From: Gemmatimonadota bacterium
Lineage (GTDB): Bacteria > Gemmatimonadota > Gemmatimonadetes > Longimicrobiales > Gaopeijiaceae
Assembly (NCBI GenBank): GCA_009692205.1
Contig: SHZR01000019.1
Location: 1 to 55,077 of the forward strand
Direction of reading: 5' to 3'
Length of the DNA stretch: 55,077 bases
Part shown: piece by piece, positions 19,116-26,850 of the stretch
How the letters are laid out: each line of letters begins with the position of its first letter
Numbering within the stretch: the first letter of the stretch is position 1
Translations under genes and position numbers: made by a program
The notes under the pieces: model-generated
What the model saw: the letters and a program-made list of their open reading frames with translations, nothing else
Databases searched by the model: none
What the model was told of the DNA's origin: nothing

Positions 19116-20318
19116 ATGCCCCCTGTGAGCGCCGGCCTGTTGGCCAGCCAAGCCGGAGTGCGACGCGTCCAGCGCGCCCTCCAGGAACTCGACCTCGACG
19201 GCTGGCTCCTCTACGAGTTCCACGGCATCAATCGCATCGCCGTCGCGCTCCTGGGGCTCGGGAAGACGACCCGGCGAAGTTTCGTGCTCATTCCGGAGGA
19301 GGGGGAGCCCGTCGCGCTGATCCACGCGATCGAGGCCACGTCCTGGCGCCACTGGCCGTTCGCGCGTCGCGTCTACTCGGGTTGGCGGGACATGGAGGCC
19401 CAGCTCGCGGAGCTCGTCGCGGGCAGGAAGCGCCTCGCCATGGAGATCTCGCCGGGCGGAGCGGTCCCGAACCTCGACTACGTGCCCGCCGGCATGGCCA
19501 GCACCCTGCTCGATCTCGGCCTGGAGCTCGCCAGCTCGGGTGACCTCGTGTCGCGATTCCACTCGGCGTGGACTCCGGCGCAGCTCGCGGACCACAAGCG
19601 CGCCGCCGAGATCGTGGCCGGGGTCGCGCGCCGCGCATTCACCCAGGCCGCCAAGGCGGTCGAGGCGGGCGCGCCCACGACCGAGGGGGCGCTCTCCGAC
19701 TGGATCCGGGCGGAGCTGCGTGGCAAAGGGCTCGTCGAGCAGGTGGACTGCATCGTGGCCATCGGGCCGCGCGCCGCGGACCCGCACTACGCGCCCGTGG
19801 GGGCCGGCGAGACCATCACGCGCGGGCAGCTGCTGCTCATCGACCTTTGGGGCGCATTCCCCAAGTCGGTGGCCGCGGACCAGACGTGGATGGGCATGCT
19901 CGGCGCCTCCGTCGACGCGCGCACGCAGAAGGTCTGGGAGGCCGTGCGCGACGGGCGCGACGCCGCGCTCGCGTTCCTGCGCCAGCGGGCGAGCGAAGGC
20001 GTGGACACACGGGGCTACGAGGTGGACGACGTCGCGCGCGCGCTCATTTCCGAGCGTGGGTTCGGCGACCGCTTCGTGCACCGCACGGGGCACTCGATCG
20101 ACACCGAGCTGCACGGGAGCGGACCCAACCTGGACAACTTGGAGACCCGGGACGACCGCCTCCTCGTGCCGGGCGTGGGCTTCTCTGTGGAGCCCGGCAT
20201 CTACCTCCCCGGCGAGCTCGGCATCCGCGCCGAGGTGAACGTGTACTGGGGCGCGGACGGCCCCGAGGTCACGCCGGCCGAGGTCCAGCGCGAGATCTTC
20301 CTACTGCTCGAAGAGTGA
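19116..20318 (+). CDS. M24 peptidase family protein (Xaa-Pro aminopeptidase-like)
   Basis: 400 residues. An N-terminal creatinase-like domain (LLYEFHGINRIAVALLGLG, HAIEATSWRHW) precedes the pita-bread catalytic domain. Candidate metal ligands occur in order: Asp in LLLIDLWGAF, Asp in AADQTW, His in HRTGHSIDTE, Glu in VEPGIYLPGE, Glu in IRAEVNVYW. The active-site set is complete, so peptidase activity is plausible. It differs from the PepP-type paralogue at 39586 by its N-terminal domain. Overlaps priA by 4 nt (GTGA). Confidence 0.85.
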   Translation: MPPVSAGLLASQAGVRRVQRALQELDLDGWLLYEFHGINRIAVALLGLGKTTRRSFVLIPEEGEPVALIHAIEATSWRHWPFARRVYSGWRDMEAQLAELVAGRKRLAMEISPGGAVPNLDYVPAGMASTLLDLGLELASSGDLVSRFHSAWTPAQLADHKRAAEIVAGVARRAFTQAAKAVEAGAPTTEGALSDWIRAELRGKGLVEQVDCIVAIGPRAADPHYAPVGAGETITRGQLLLIDLWGAFPKSVAADQTWMGMLGASVDARTQKVWEAVRDGRDAALAFLRQRASEGVDTRGYEVDDVARALISERGFGDRFVHRTGHSIDTELHGSGPNLDNLETRDDRLLVPGVGFSVEPGIYLPGELGIRAEVNVYWGADGPEVTPAEVQREIFLLLEE

Positions 20319-22774
20319 GGCAGACGGAAGCTCGAGTCGACGTAGCGCTGCCGCTGCCCATCCACCGGACGTTCACGTACGGCTGCGAGGGCGAGCCACC
20401 GCCCCCCGGTACGCGAGTGCGGGTTCCGTTCCAGCGCGGCGAGCGGATCGGGTGGGTCGTGGGGCCCGGGTCGGAGGAGCCGATCAAGGGCCTGAAGCGC
20501 GTCTTGTCCGTGCTCGACGACGAGCCGAGCGTAACGGCGGACATCCTGCGGCTGTGCCGTTGGATGGCCGAATACTACGCGGCACCGCTCGGCATCGCAC
20601 TGCGCTCCGCGCTTCCCGCTGTGCTCGTGGACGCCTCGACGGACTACGTCACATTGGCCCGTGACCCTGGTGCGGGCCTGCGGCCCCGGGAGCGACGCGT
20701 CGTGGACGCGCTGGCGCACCGCGAGGGCCTGCAGCGCGTGTCCACCGTGCGGGACGCGCTCGGGATGGGCTCGATCTGGCCCGAGATCCGTGCGCTGGAG
20801 GCGCGCGGCGCGATCACCCATACGACAGTTCCGCCGCAGGAGCCCGCGGTAAAGACCCGGCGTGTCATCCGCATCGTTCGCTGGCTGGAGACGCTCCGCG
20901 AGCGGGATGAAGCGTTCGGGCGAGCGGGAAGGCAGCGCGAGGCGTACGAGCTGCTGGAGGCTTCGGGCGGCTCCGTGGACCTCGCTCACCTCACGGACGT
21001 CGAGGGCTTCAGCCGCACCGTGGTGAAGAGCCTCGAGGAGAAGGGGCTCGTGGGCGCGTCCGACGAGGAGGAGATGCGCGATCCGTTCGCGGAGAGCCCG
21101 TCGACTCCGCCGCCGGACCTCGTGCCGACCCCCGACCAGCGCGCCGCGATCGGCCGGCTGCTGGCCGCTCTCGACACGCCGTCGACGCCGTTCCTGCTTC
21201 AAGGCGTCACGGGCTCGGGCAAGACGCTCGTCTACATCGAACTGATCCGCGAAGCGCTGGCGCGCGGTCGCACGGCCATCGTGCTCGTTCCGGAGATCGC
21301 GCTCACGCCGCAGGCGTCGTTCCGGTTCCGTGCGCAGTTCGGCGACCAAATCGCGGTCTTGCACTCGAGACTCTCGGACGGGGAGCGCTACGACGCGTGG
21401 CGGAGCCTCAAGCGGGGTGATCGCCGGGTTGCCGTGGGAGCCCGGTCGGCGCTCTTCGCGCCTCTGGCCGACCTCGGCGTGATCATCGTGGACGAGGAGC
21501 ACGACACGAGCTACAAGCAGTCGGACGCGCCGAGATACCACGCCAGGGACCTGGCCATCGTGCGCGCCCAGGCGAACGGCGCGATCTGCGTCCTCGGGAG
21601 CGCGACGCCATCGCTCGAGACCTGGCACAACGCGGTCACGGGAAAGTTCAACCGGCTCCTTCTGCCCGAGCGCGTGGGTGGCGCGGTGCTCCCGGGCGTC
21701 CGCGTGATCGACCTGCGCGTGCGGCGAGACCCGGCGTCCCAGGCACCGCAGTCGGGTCCGGAGCACAGCGTCCTGTCCGAGCCGCTCGTGGAGGCGATCG
21801 GGACGCGCCTGCGCCGCGGCGAGCAGGTAATCCTGCTCCACAACCGCCGCGGCTACTCGTCGTTCGTGCAGTGCCGCGAGTGCGGTGAGGTGAGTCCGTG
21901 CGTCAACTGCTCCGTCGCGCTCACGTACCACAAGGTGACCCGTCGTCTCCTCTGCCACCACTGCCGTCACGAAGAGCCGGCGCCCTCGCGCTGCGGGAAG
22001 TGCGGGTCGGTGGATCTATCGTTCCGGGGCCTCGGCACGGAGCAGGTCGAGCGCGTTACCGCGGAGACCTTCCCGGAGGCCCGCATCGCGCGCATGGACG
22101 TGGACACCACGTCAGGGAAGTGGGCGCACCAGCAGATCCTTGATCGCGTCGAGCGCGGGGAAGTGGACATCCTGCTCGGCACGCAGATGATCGCCAAAGG
22201 ACTCGACTTTCCCCGCGTGACCCTGGTCGGAGTGGTGAACGGGGACGTCGGCCTCCACCTCCCCGACTTCCGGGCGAGCGAGCGCACGTTCCAGTTGCTC
22301 AGCCAGGTGGCCGGGCGAGCCGGGCGAGGGAAGCTCGGCGGCGAGGTCATCATCCAAACCTCTCTGCCGGATCACTACGCCATCCGGGCTGCGGTCACGC
22401 ACGATTACGAAGCGTTCGCCACTCGGGAGATGGAGGAGCGGAAGTCTCCCCGCTATCCGCCTTGGGTGCGGCTCGTGAACGTGGTGCTCAGCAGCCCCGA
22501 TCGCGGCCTGGCGGCGACCGCCGCAGAGGCGGCGGCGGCGTGGACGCGGCGGCGACTCGCTGAGCACGCGCCCGGGCAGGGTGGCGCCGAGGTGGTGGGA
22601 CCTGCCCCCTCGCCGATTGAGCGCCTGCACGGGCGGTGGCGCTGGCACTTCTTCCTGCGCTCCACTTCCCCCCGAGCGGTCGGAGAGGCGACTCGGGCGC
22701 TCGCCGAGAGGCTGGTGCTGCCGTCCGGAGACGTGCGGCTGGCCATCGATCGCGATCCGGTGGCACTCTTGTAG
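20315..22774 (+). CDS. priA: Primosomal protein N' (replication restart helicase)
   Basis: 819 residues. PriA reloads the replicative helicase at stalled or recombination-derived forks. The N-terminal 3'-end-binding and winged-helix regions occupy residues 1-260 (VDVALPLPIHRTFTYG start). The helicase core carries Walker A GVTGSGKT, the DEEH box in IIVDEEHDTSYKQ, GSATPSLETW, and LLHNRRGYSSFVQCRECG. Zinc-binding cysteines follow (CRECG...CVNC...CHHCRH...CGKCG), then GTQMIAKGLDFPRVTLVG and QVAGRAGRG. The GTG start is embedded in the upstream stop (GTGA). Complete. Confidence 0.97.
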   Translation: MRQTEARVDVALPLPIHRTFTYGCEGEPPPPGTRVRVPFQRGERIGWVVGPGSEEPIKGLKRVLSVLDDEPSVTADILRLCRWMAEYYAAPLGIALRSALPAVLVDASTDYVTLARDPGAGLRPRERRVVDALAHREGLQRVSTVRDALGMGSIWPEIRALEARGAITHTTVPPQEPAVKTRRVIRIVRWLETLRERDEAFGRAGRQREAYELLEASGGSVDLAHLTDVEGFSRTVVKSLEEKGLVGASDEEEMRDPFAESPSTPPPDLVPTPDQRAAIGRLLAALDTPSTPFLLQGVTGSGKTLVYIELIREALARGRTAIVLVPEIALTPQASFRFRAQFGDQIAVLHSRLSDGERYDAWRSLKRGDRRVAVGARSALFAPLADLGVIIVDEEHDTSYKQSDAPRYHARDLAIVRAQANGAICVLGSATPSLETWHNAVTGKFNRLLLPERVGGAVLPGVRVIDLRVRRDPASQAPQSGPEHSVLSEPLVEAIGTRLRRGEQVILLHNRRGYSSFVQCRECGEVSPCVNCSVALTYHKVTRRLLCHHCRHEEPAPSRCGKCGSVDLSFRGLGTEQVERVTAETFPEARIARMDVDTTSGKWAHQQILDRVERGEVDILLGTQMIAKGLDFPRVTLVGVVNGDVGLHLPDFRASERTFQLLSQVAGRAGRGKLGGEVIIQTSLPDHYAIRAAVTHDYEAFATREMEERKSPRYPPWVRLVNVVLSSPDRGLAATAAEAAAAWTRRRLAEHAPGQGGAEVVGPAPSPIERLHGRWRWHFFLRSTSPRAVGEATRALAERLVLPSGDVRLAIDRDPVALL

Positions 22775-22833
22775 CATCCTGAATACCTTCGCGGTCGGAG
22801 CCGTGAGACCCTGAATCGGGGAGGAGGAAGGCG

Positions 22834-23439
22834 GTGAGCTGTCTGGCACTGAACGCGTCGTTTGAGCCACTCACCATCGTCCCGTCGCGCCGGGCGGTGC
22901 GCTTGGTGCTCGACGGAAAGGCCGAGCTCTTGGAGTCCGAGTCGGGGCGGGTCTTCCGGTCCGAGGACCAGGAGGTGCCCAGCCCGTCGGTCATCCGGCT
23001 GGTGCGGTACGTCCACGTCCCCTACCGCTTCCGCCGCCAGGTCACCAACACGTTCCTGTTCGCTCGGGACGATTACCAGTGCCAGTACTGCGGCCGACGG
23101 AAGAGCGACCTCAGGGGCCGGCAGTTCCTCACGCGCGACCACATCCGACCGCTCTCGCGGGGCGGGCTCAACACGTGGGACAACGTGGTCACGAGCTGCT
23201 CGCCCTGTAACAACCTCAAGGGCGGACGGCTACCGGGCGAGGCGGGCTTCTCGCTCCTGAGCCAGCCGTGCGAGCCGAACTACGTGCATCTGGTCTGGGT
23301 CGTACGACGCGTGACCGACACGCAGGCGAAGTACATCAAGACGTTCTACGGCGAGGATACGCTGGACGCGGTGTCAGGCCGCCGGAGCCGGGCGACGAGG
23401 AGCGGACGACTCGAGCGTCAGTCTTCTAGCCACGCGTAG
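22834..23439 (+). CDS. HNH endonuclease family protein
   Basis: 201 residues. The HNH core is FARDDYQCQYCGRR...LTRDHIRPLSRGGLNTWDNVVTSCSPCNNLKG: paired zinc cysteines CxxC and CxxC, the catalytic His in DHIRP, and the Asn in WDNV. This is the widespread conserved chromosomal HNH type (start LALNASFEPL) rather than a phage or restriction enzyme; its biological role is unknown. A strong GGGAGGAGG ribosome site precedes the GTG start. The 3' end overlaps the convergent gene at 23418 by 22 nt. Confidence 0.88.
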   Translation: MSCLALNASFEPLTIVPSRRAVRLVLDGKAELLESESGRVFRSEDQEVPSPSVIRLVRYVHVPYRFRRQVTNTFLFARDDYQCQYCGRRKSDLRGRQFLTRDHIRPLSRGGLNTWDNVVTSCSPCNNLKGGRLPGEAGFSLLSQPCEPNYVHLVWVVRRVTDTQAKYIKTFYGEDTLDAVSGRRSRATRSGRLERQSSSHA

Positions 23440-23888
23440 GACCGCTCGGAGAACTGACCGTACCCACGCACCGTTCCACGGTGCGTGAACTCCTTCCACG
23501 AGATGATCCAGCCTCGGACGGAGTCCTGCTCCACCTGGTAGGAGAACCCGGGCTCTTGGGCGCGCTCGGCTAAGAAGCGCTGCAAGTACGCCGACATGTT
23601 CGAGACGCCCTCGACATAGAAGGTCGCGTCGACCTCTTGGATCACCGCGCTGCGAACCTCGGACTCCGACATCTTCAGAGCCCGAATCGCGTGCTCCACC
23701 GCGGTCTTGATCTCGGTGAGATCTGGGGCCGAACCCGTGCGCCGCTTGATCTCTTTGACGAGCCCCACCGTACCGGGGGCGAGCAGGGCTTCGTTCGCGC
23801 GCAGGAATTGTCCGAGGAACTACTCGTGGAGTCGGAGCAACTGGGCGTACTCACCCTTCGCCTGAGCCTGCGGTTCTTGCGGTGGCAT
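23418..23888 (-). pseudogene. Unknown-function gene interrupted by one in-frame TAG
   Basis: From ATG 23888 the frame reads MPPQEPQAQAKGEYAQLLRL-HE, then TAG (23820-23822), then FLGQFLRANEALLAPGTVGL and onward to DSVRGWIISWKEFTHRG, ending at 23418. The text on both sides of the stop is coherent amphipathic helix and the stop sits where a Glu is expected (LHE-E-FLGQFL), so a GAG to TAG change is likely. An internal GTG at 23768 could still start a 116-residue product (residues MGLVKEIKRRTG on). I do not recognise a domain; the C-terminal half is aromatic and beta-rich, without signal or membrane segments. Confidence 0.55.
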
Positions 23889-23994
23889 TCATGCCTCGCG
23901 GGTGCGCGCGCGCCCGGTAGGTGACGGCAAGCAGTTACTAAGGTGGCTTTGCCCATGGGCGGCAATGGGCGCATTCTTGGCTGGGTTGGCCCAG

Positions 23995-24000
23995 TATAGT
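23995..24000 (+). promoter_or_regulatory. Putative -10 box for the 24031 gene
   Basis: TATAGT is a good sigma-70 -10 hexamer, 30 nt before ATG 24031. No convincing -35 is seen at 16-18 bp; TTCTTG at 15 bp is the nearest. Confidence 0.3.
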
Positions 24001-24030
24001 AGGAGTGCCGCCCTGCCCTGGAGGTCCGAA

Positions 24031-24486
24031 ATGAGCGAGCCGTCCCGCCAGAAACCGTTGCCGGCTCGTCCTGCCTCTCCTGGCACGGGCGAGGTGCGTC
24101 AGGGTACGGTGACGCCGACGGTGGTCGCACCCCCGCCGGAAGCCCACACGCTTCCGGCCCCAGCTGTCCGCACCGAGCCCGACGTGTCCGAAGTGAGGGT
24201 GTCGGGGCGAGGGGGGGCGTGGACGGTGGGCGTGCTGGGTAGGTCGGGTAGGGTGGCCGCCCGTTCGGCGCCCCTGCTGCTGCTAGGGTTCTCGCCCGAG
24301 GGGGCGGGGGGAGCCGCGCCGACCCTCGAAGCGACCGTGGCCGGGCGCGCCCTCGGCGAACTGTCCGATGACGTGCTCCAAGCCGCCCTGACCAGGGCCG
24401 TCGCCCCCCCGACGGGCACGCGCCGGCGCCCGTTCTTCGAGGACGTGGACCAGGGTGGTAGGCCGTCACCGGACGGCGGATCTTAA
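24031..24486 (+). CDS. Small protein of unknown function
   Basis: 151 residues starting MSEPSRQKPLPARPASPG. The first 60 residues are Pro/Ala-rich and probably disordered; the rest looks like a short beta domain (RTEPDVSEVRVSGRGGAWTV, RSAPLLLLGFSPEG) with a helical end (LGELSDDVLQAALTRAV). No signal or membrane segment. The start is set by GGAGG at 24020-24024. It precedes an ECF sigma gene, separated by a hairpin, so a regulatory link is possible but unproven. Confidence 0.6.
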   Translation: MSEPSRQKPLPARPASPGTGEVRQGTVTPTVVAPPPEAHTLPAPAVRTEPDVSEVRVSGRGGAWTVGVLGRSGRVAARSAPLLLLGFSPEGAGGAAPTLEATVAGRALGELSDDVLQAALTRAVAPPTGTRRRPFFEDVDQGGRPSPDGGS

Positions 24487-24517
24487 CGACCTACGCGGGG
24501 CCGGAGTCCTACCCATC

Positions 24518-24551
24518 CCGGAGGAGTGTTTTGGATCCAACGGTCCTCCGG
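24518..24551 (+). terminator. Hairpin between the 24031 gene and the sigma factor gene
   Basis: CCGGAGGA (24518-24525) and TCCTCCGG (24544-24551) are perfectly complementary; the 18-nt loop contains the palindrome TTGGATCCAA. No T-tract follows. Either a terminator or a structured leader of the sigma operon. Confidence 0.4.
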
Positions 24552-24640
24552 AGCCGTACCATGAACAGCGGGCCCGCACTCGGGCGGCTGACTCGCGTCC
24601 GGGCCGGGCCGAGAATGCCTCAACAAGGTCTCATCCTTCG

Positions 24641-25225
24641 GTGTCATTGAACACGTTCGAAGCGCCGACCGATGGCGAGTTGGTTCGAAGGGCCAGGCAC
24701 GGTGACGAGTTGGCCTTTTGCACGCTCGTGGAGCGGTACCAGCGCCCCGCGTATGCGGTGGCGCTGTCCGTCACCGGTCGGCACGAGGACGCGCAGGACG
24801 CGGCTCAGGAGTCCTTCGTGGCGGCGCTTACCCGCCTAGAGGAATGCCGGAGCCCTGAGCGGTTCGGGGGATGGTTGATGACCATCGTCCGCAACCGGTC
24901 GAAGAACTTGGTGCGAAGGGAGTCGCTACGAGCGACGGACGAGGTGCCCCCAGGCACTCGGTCGCGAGTACCGACGCCAGATCGGATAGCGGAGACGAAT
25001 GAGCTCAGGGGTTTGTTGAAGAAGGCGCTGATGGATCTTCCCGAGGTGCAGCGCCAGATCGTCTTGTTGCACGACTTGGAGGGATGGAAGCACCGAGAGA
25101 TCGCCGATCGTCTCGATCTGCCCTGCGGGACGGTAAGATCACATTTGCATTTTGCGCGTAAGGCCCTGAAGACCGCATTGAAGAGCGTTCCGGGTGTGTC
25201 CGAGATGACGAGGGCGGCCCCATGA
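24641..25225 (+). CDS. ECF-type RNA polymerase sigma factor
   Basis: About 194 residues. Region 2 is ARHGDELAFCTLVERYQRPAY to EDAQDAAQESFVAAL (core-polymerase and -10 contact). Region 4 is LMDLPEVQRQIVLLHDLEGW with the helix-turn-helix HREIADRLDLPCGTVRSHLH for -35 recognition. Sigma-70 regions 1 and 3 are absent, as usual for ECF factors. The start is uncertain: GTG 24641 gives a normal-length protein; longer frames upstream are rich in Arg/Pro and unlikely. Overlaps the next gene by 4 nt (ATGA). It probably drives this operon and perhaps the exporter downstream. Confidence 0.9.
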   Translation: MSLNTFEAPTDGELVRRARHGDELAFCTLVERYQRPAYAVALSVTGRHEDAQDAAQESFVAALTRLEECRSPERFGGWLMTIVRNRSKNLVRRESLRATDEVPPGTRSRVPTPDRIAETNELRGLLKKALMDLPEVQRQIVLLHDLEGWKHREIADRLDLPCGTVRSHLHFARKALKTALKSVPGVSEMTRAAP

Positions 25226-25623
25226 ATCGCGAATGGTATCACACGGCAGAGACCGACGAGCTCGGACGGGACATCGAGCTCGCCCGAGCGCTCGCGGTGC
25301 TCGACCCCGCGCGTGGCGATCCGAATTACTGGCTGCGCTTCCGCGGGCGGGTGCTGACCGGAGCCTCGCGCGAGTTGGCCCGACGACGGATGATGGCCCA
25401 GCTCACCGTCGGCGACGTCGTGGGATCGTGGGCACGAACGCTGGTCCCCACTGCGTTGCTCGCGGCAGTGCTGGCGGGCGTCGTGCTCTGGAGGGCGGGC
25501 GCGCCGCTGCCGGTGTCCGTGGAGGAGTTGCTCGTGAGTGAGATCCGAGGAGAGACGATCCGTGTCATGGCTTCACCCGCGCGAGCGGCTGAGGCAGTAA
25601 CCTTCGCGGCGGAGGCGTTCTGA
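25222..25623 (+). CDS. Single-pass membrane protein, putative anti-sigma factor
   Basis: 133 residues. The soluble N-terminal 70 residues would lie in the cytoplasm, a single transmembrane helix spans residues 73-91 (LVPTALLAAVLAGVVLWRAG), and a short periplasmic tail follows. It lacks a zinc-finger HxxxCxxC motif. Position and topology (directly translationally coupled to an ECF sigma gene) are those of an anti-sigma factor; that function is inferred. Confidence 0.6.
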   Translation: MNREWYHTAETDELGRDIELARALAVLDPARGDPNYWLRFRGRVLTGASRELARRRMMAQLTVGDVVGSWARTLVPTALLAAVLAGVVLWRAGAPLPVSVEELLVSEIRGETIRVMASPARAAEAVTFAAEAF

Positions 25624-25625
25624 CC

Positions 25626-26066
25626 ATGGAGCAAGGATCTCGCACGAAGCTCGTGGCAGCCCTGGTCCTCGCGTCCGTCTTCGGTTCGGGCATCCTCCTC
25701 GGCTACGCGGCTGACCGGGGCGCCGCTGGCGTGGTGATCGCCTCCGAAGCGCCAGCGGGTGCGCCGGCGCCGACCGAGCGCGGCCGCCGCGCTCCGGTCT
25801 ACGAGCAGATGAACCCCACTCTCGAGCAGAGGGCGCTGATCGACTCGATTCTCCGGGTCCATCGGGACGAGATGAACCGGCTTCATGCCGAGTTCGACGT
25901 CGTCCAGGAGGAGTACCAGGACAGCTACGACGCTGTGATCCAGGACACCCGCGTGAGCATCGCGGCCGTGTTCCCGTCAGAGCAGGCGGCTGACTATCGC
26001 CGTCGCCTGGCTGAGGACGATCAACGCCGTGCAGCCGAGCGCGCGAGCAAGGATCGTCGGAAGTAA
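25626..26066 (+). CDS. Periplasmic CpxP/Spy-like heavy-metal-sensor-type protein
   Basis: 146 residues with an N-terminal membrane anchor or signal (residues 8-27, [20 protein letters not shown]). The rest is a helical, charged domain ([40 protein letters not shown]), the arrangement of periplasmic LTXXQ/CpxP-like or 'heavy-metal resistance' proteins that sense or chaperone in the envelope. Starts 2 nt after the putative anti-sigma gene, so the three form one operon. Confidence 0.65.
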   Translation: MEQGSRTKLVAALVLASVFGSGILLGYAADRGAAGVVIASEAPAGAPAPTERGRRAPVYEQMNPTLEQRALIDSILRVHRDEMNRLHAEFDVVQEEYQDSYDAVIQDTRVSIAAVFPSEQAADYRRRLAEDDQRRAAERASKDRRK

Positions 26067-26142
26067 CCCCCGTGACATCACAAATACCGGGCACGTGCCC
26101 GTTCGCATGCCTGCACGGCCGCAGGCCAGGGAGAGTGTTGCC

Positions 26143-26850
26143 GTGAGCGACGAGATCATCAGGACCGAGGGCCTTCAGAAGGAGTACGTGCTAGGGGCCG
26201 AGACCGTACGCGCGGTGCGGGGGGTCGACCTCGTCATCAATCGAGGCGAGTTCGTCGCCGTCATGGGGCCCTCCGGGAGCGGGAAGTCCACGCTCATGAA
26301 CATGATCGGATGCCTCGACACCCCGACCGCCGGCAAGTACTGGCTGAACGGTCAACTCGTGAGCGAGCTGTCGGACGACAGCCTGGCGCGGGTGCGCAAC
26401 CGGGCGATCGGGTTCGTCTTCCAGACGTTCAACCTGCTCCCGCGGGCGACCGCCCTCCACAACGTCGAGCTTCCGTTGATCTACGCCGGCGTCCCCACCA
26501 AGGAGCGTAGGCGTCGCGCCGAGGAGAAGCTCGCACTCGTCGGGCTGGCGGACCGCATCGGACACAAGCCGCCCGAGATGTCCGGCGGCCAGCGCCAACG
26601 CGTGGCCATCGCGCGCGCGTTGGTGAACGAGCCCGCGCTGCTCTTGGCCGACGAGCCGACGGGTAACCTCGACTCGGTGACGAGTGCCGACATCATGCGA
26701 CAGCTCACCGAGCTTAACGAACAGGGCCAGACGATCGTCCTAGTGACGCACGAGCACGACATCGCGGAGTTCGCGAGGCGGCAAGTGCACCTGAAGGACG
26801 GGGTCATCGAGCGGGACTTCCTGACCGAGCCTGTGGAGAGCGCGGTATAA
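26143..26850 (+). CDS. ABC transporter ATP-binding protein (MacB/LolD type)
   Basis: About 235 residues. Powers the exporter formed with the two following genes. Walker [11 protein letters not shown]-loop in [14 protein letters not shown], signature [15 protein letters not shown], Walker [14 protein letters not shown] and the H-loop THEHDIAEF are all intact. GTG 26143 is chosen because a GGGAGAG-type site precedes it and the length is then normal. Its stop overlaps the next ATG (TAATG). Confidence 0.92.
   Translation: MSDEIIRTEGLQKEYVLGAETVRAVRGVDLVINRGEFVAVMGPSGSGKSTLMNMIGCLDTPTAGKYWLNGQLVSELSDDSLARVRNRAIGFVFQTFNLLPRATALHNVELPLIYAGVPTKERRRRAEEKLALVGLADRIGHKPPEMSGGQRQRVAIARALVNEPALLLADEPTGNLDSVTSADIMRQLTELNEQGQTIVLVTHEHDIAEFARRQVHLKDGVIERDFLTEPVESAV

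Noticed and set aside
23949-23976. GCCCATGGGC palindrome and nearby ATGGGC copy
   Set aside because: Short and not linked to a clear promoter; probably chance or a minor regulatory site.
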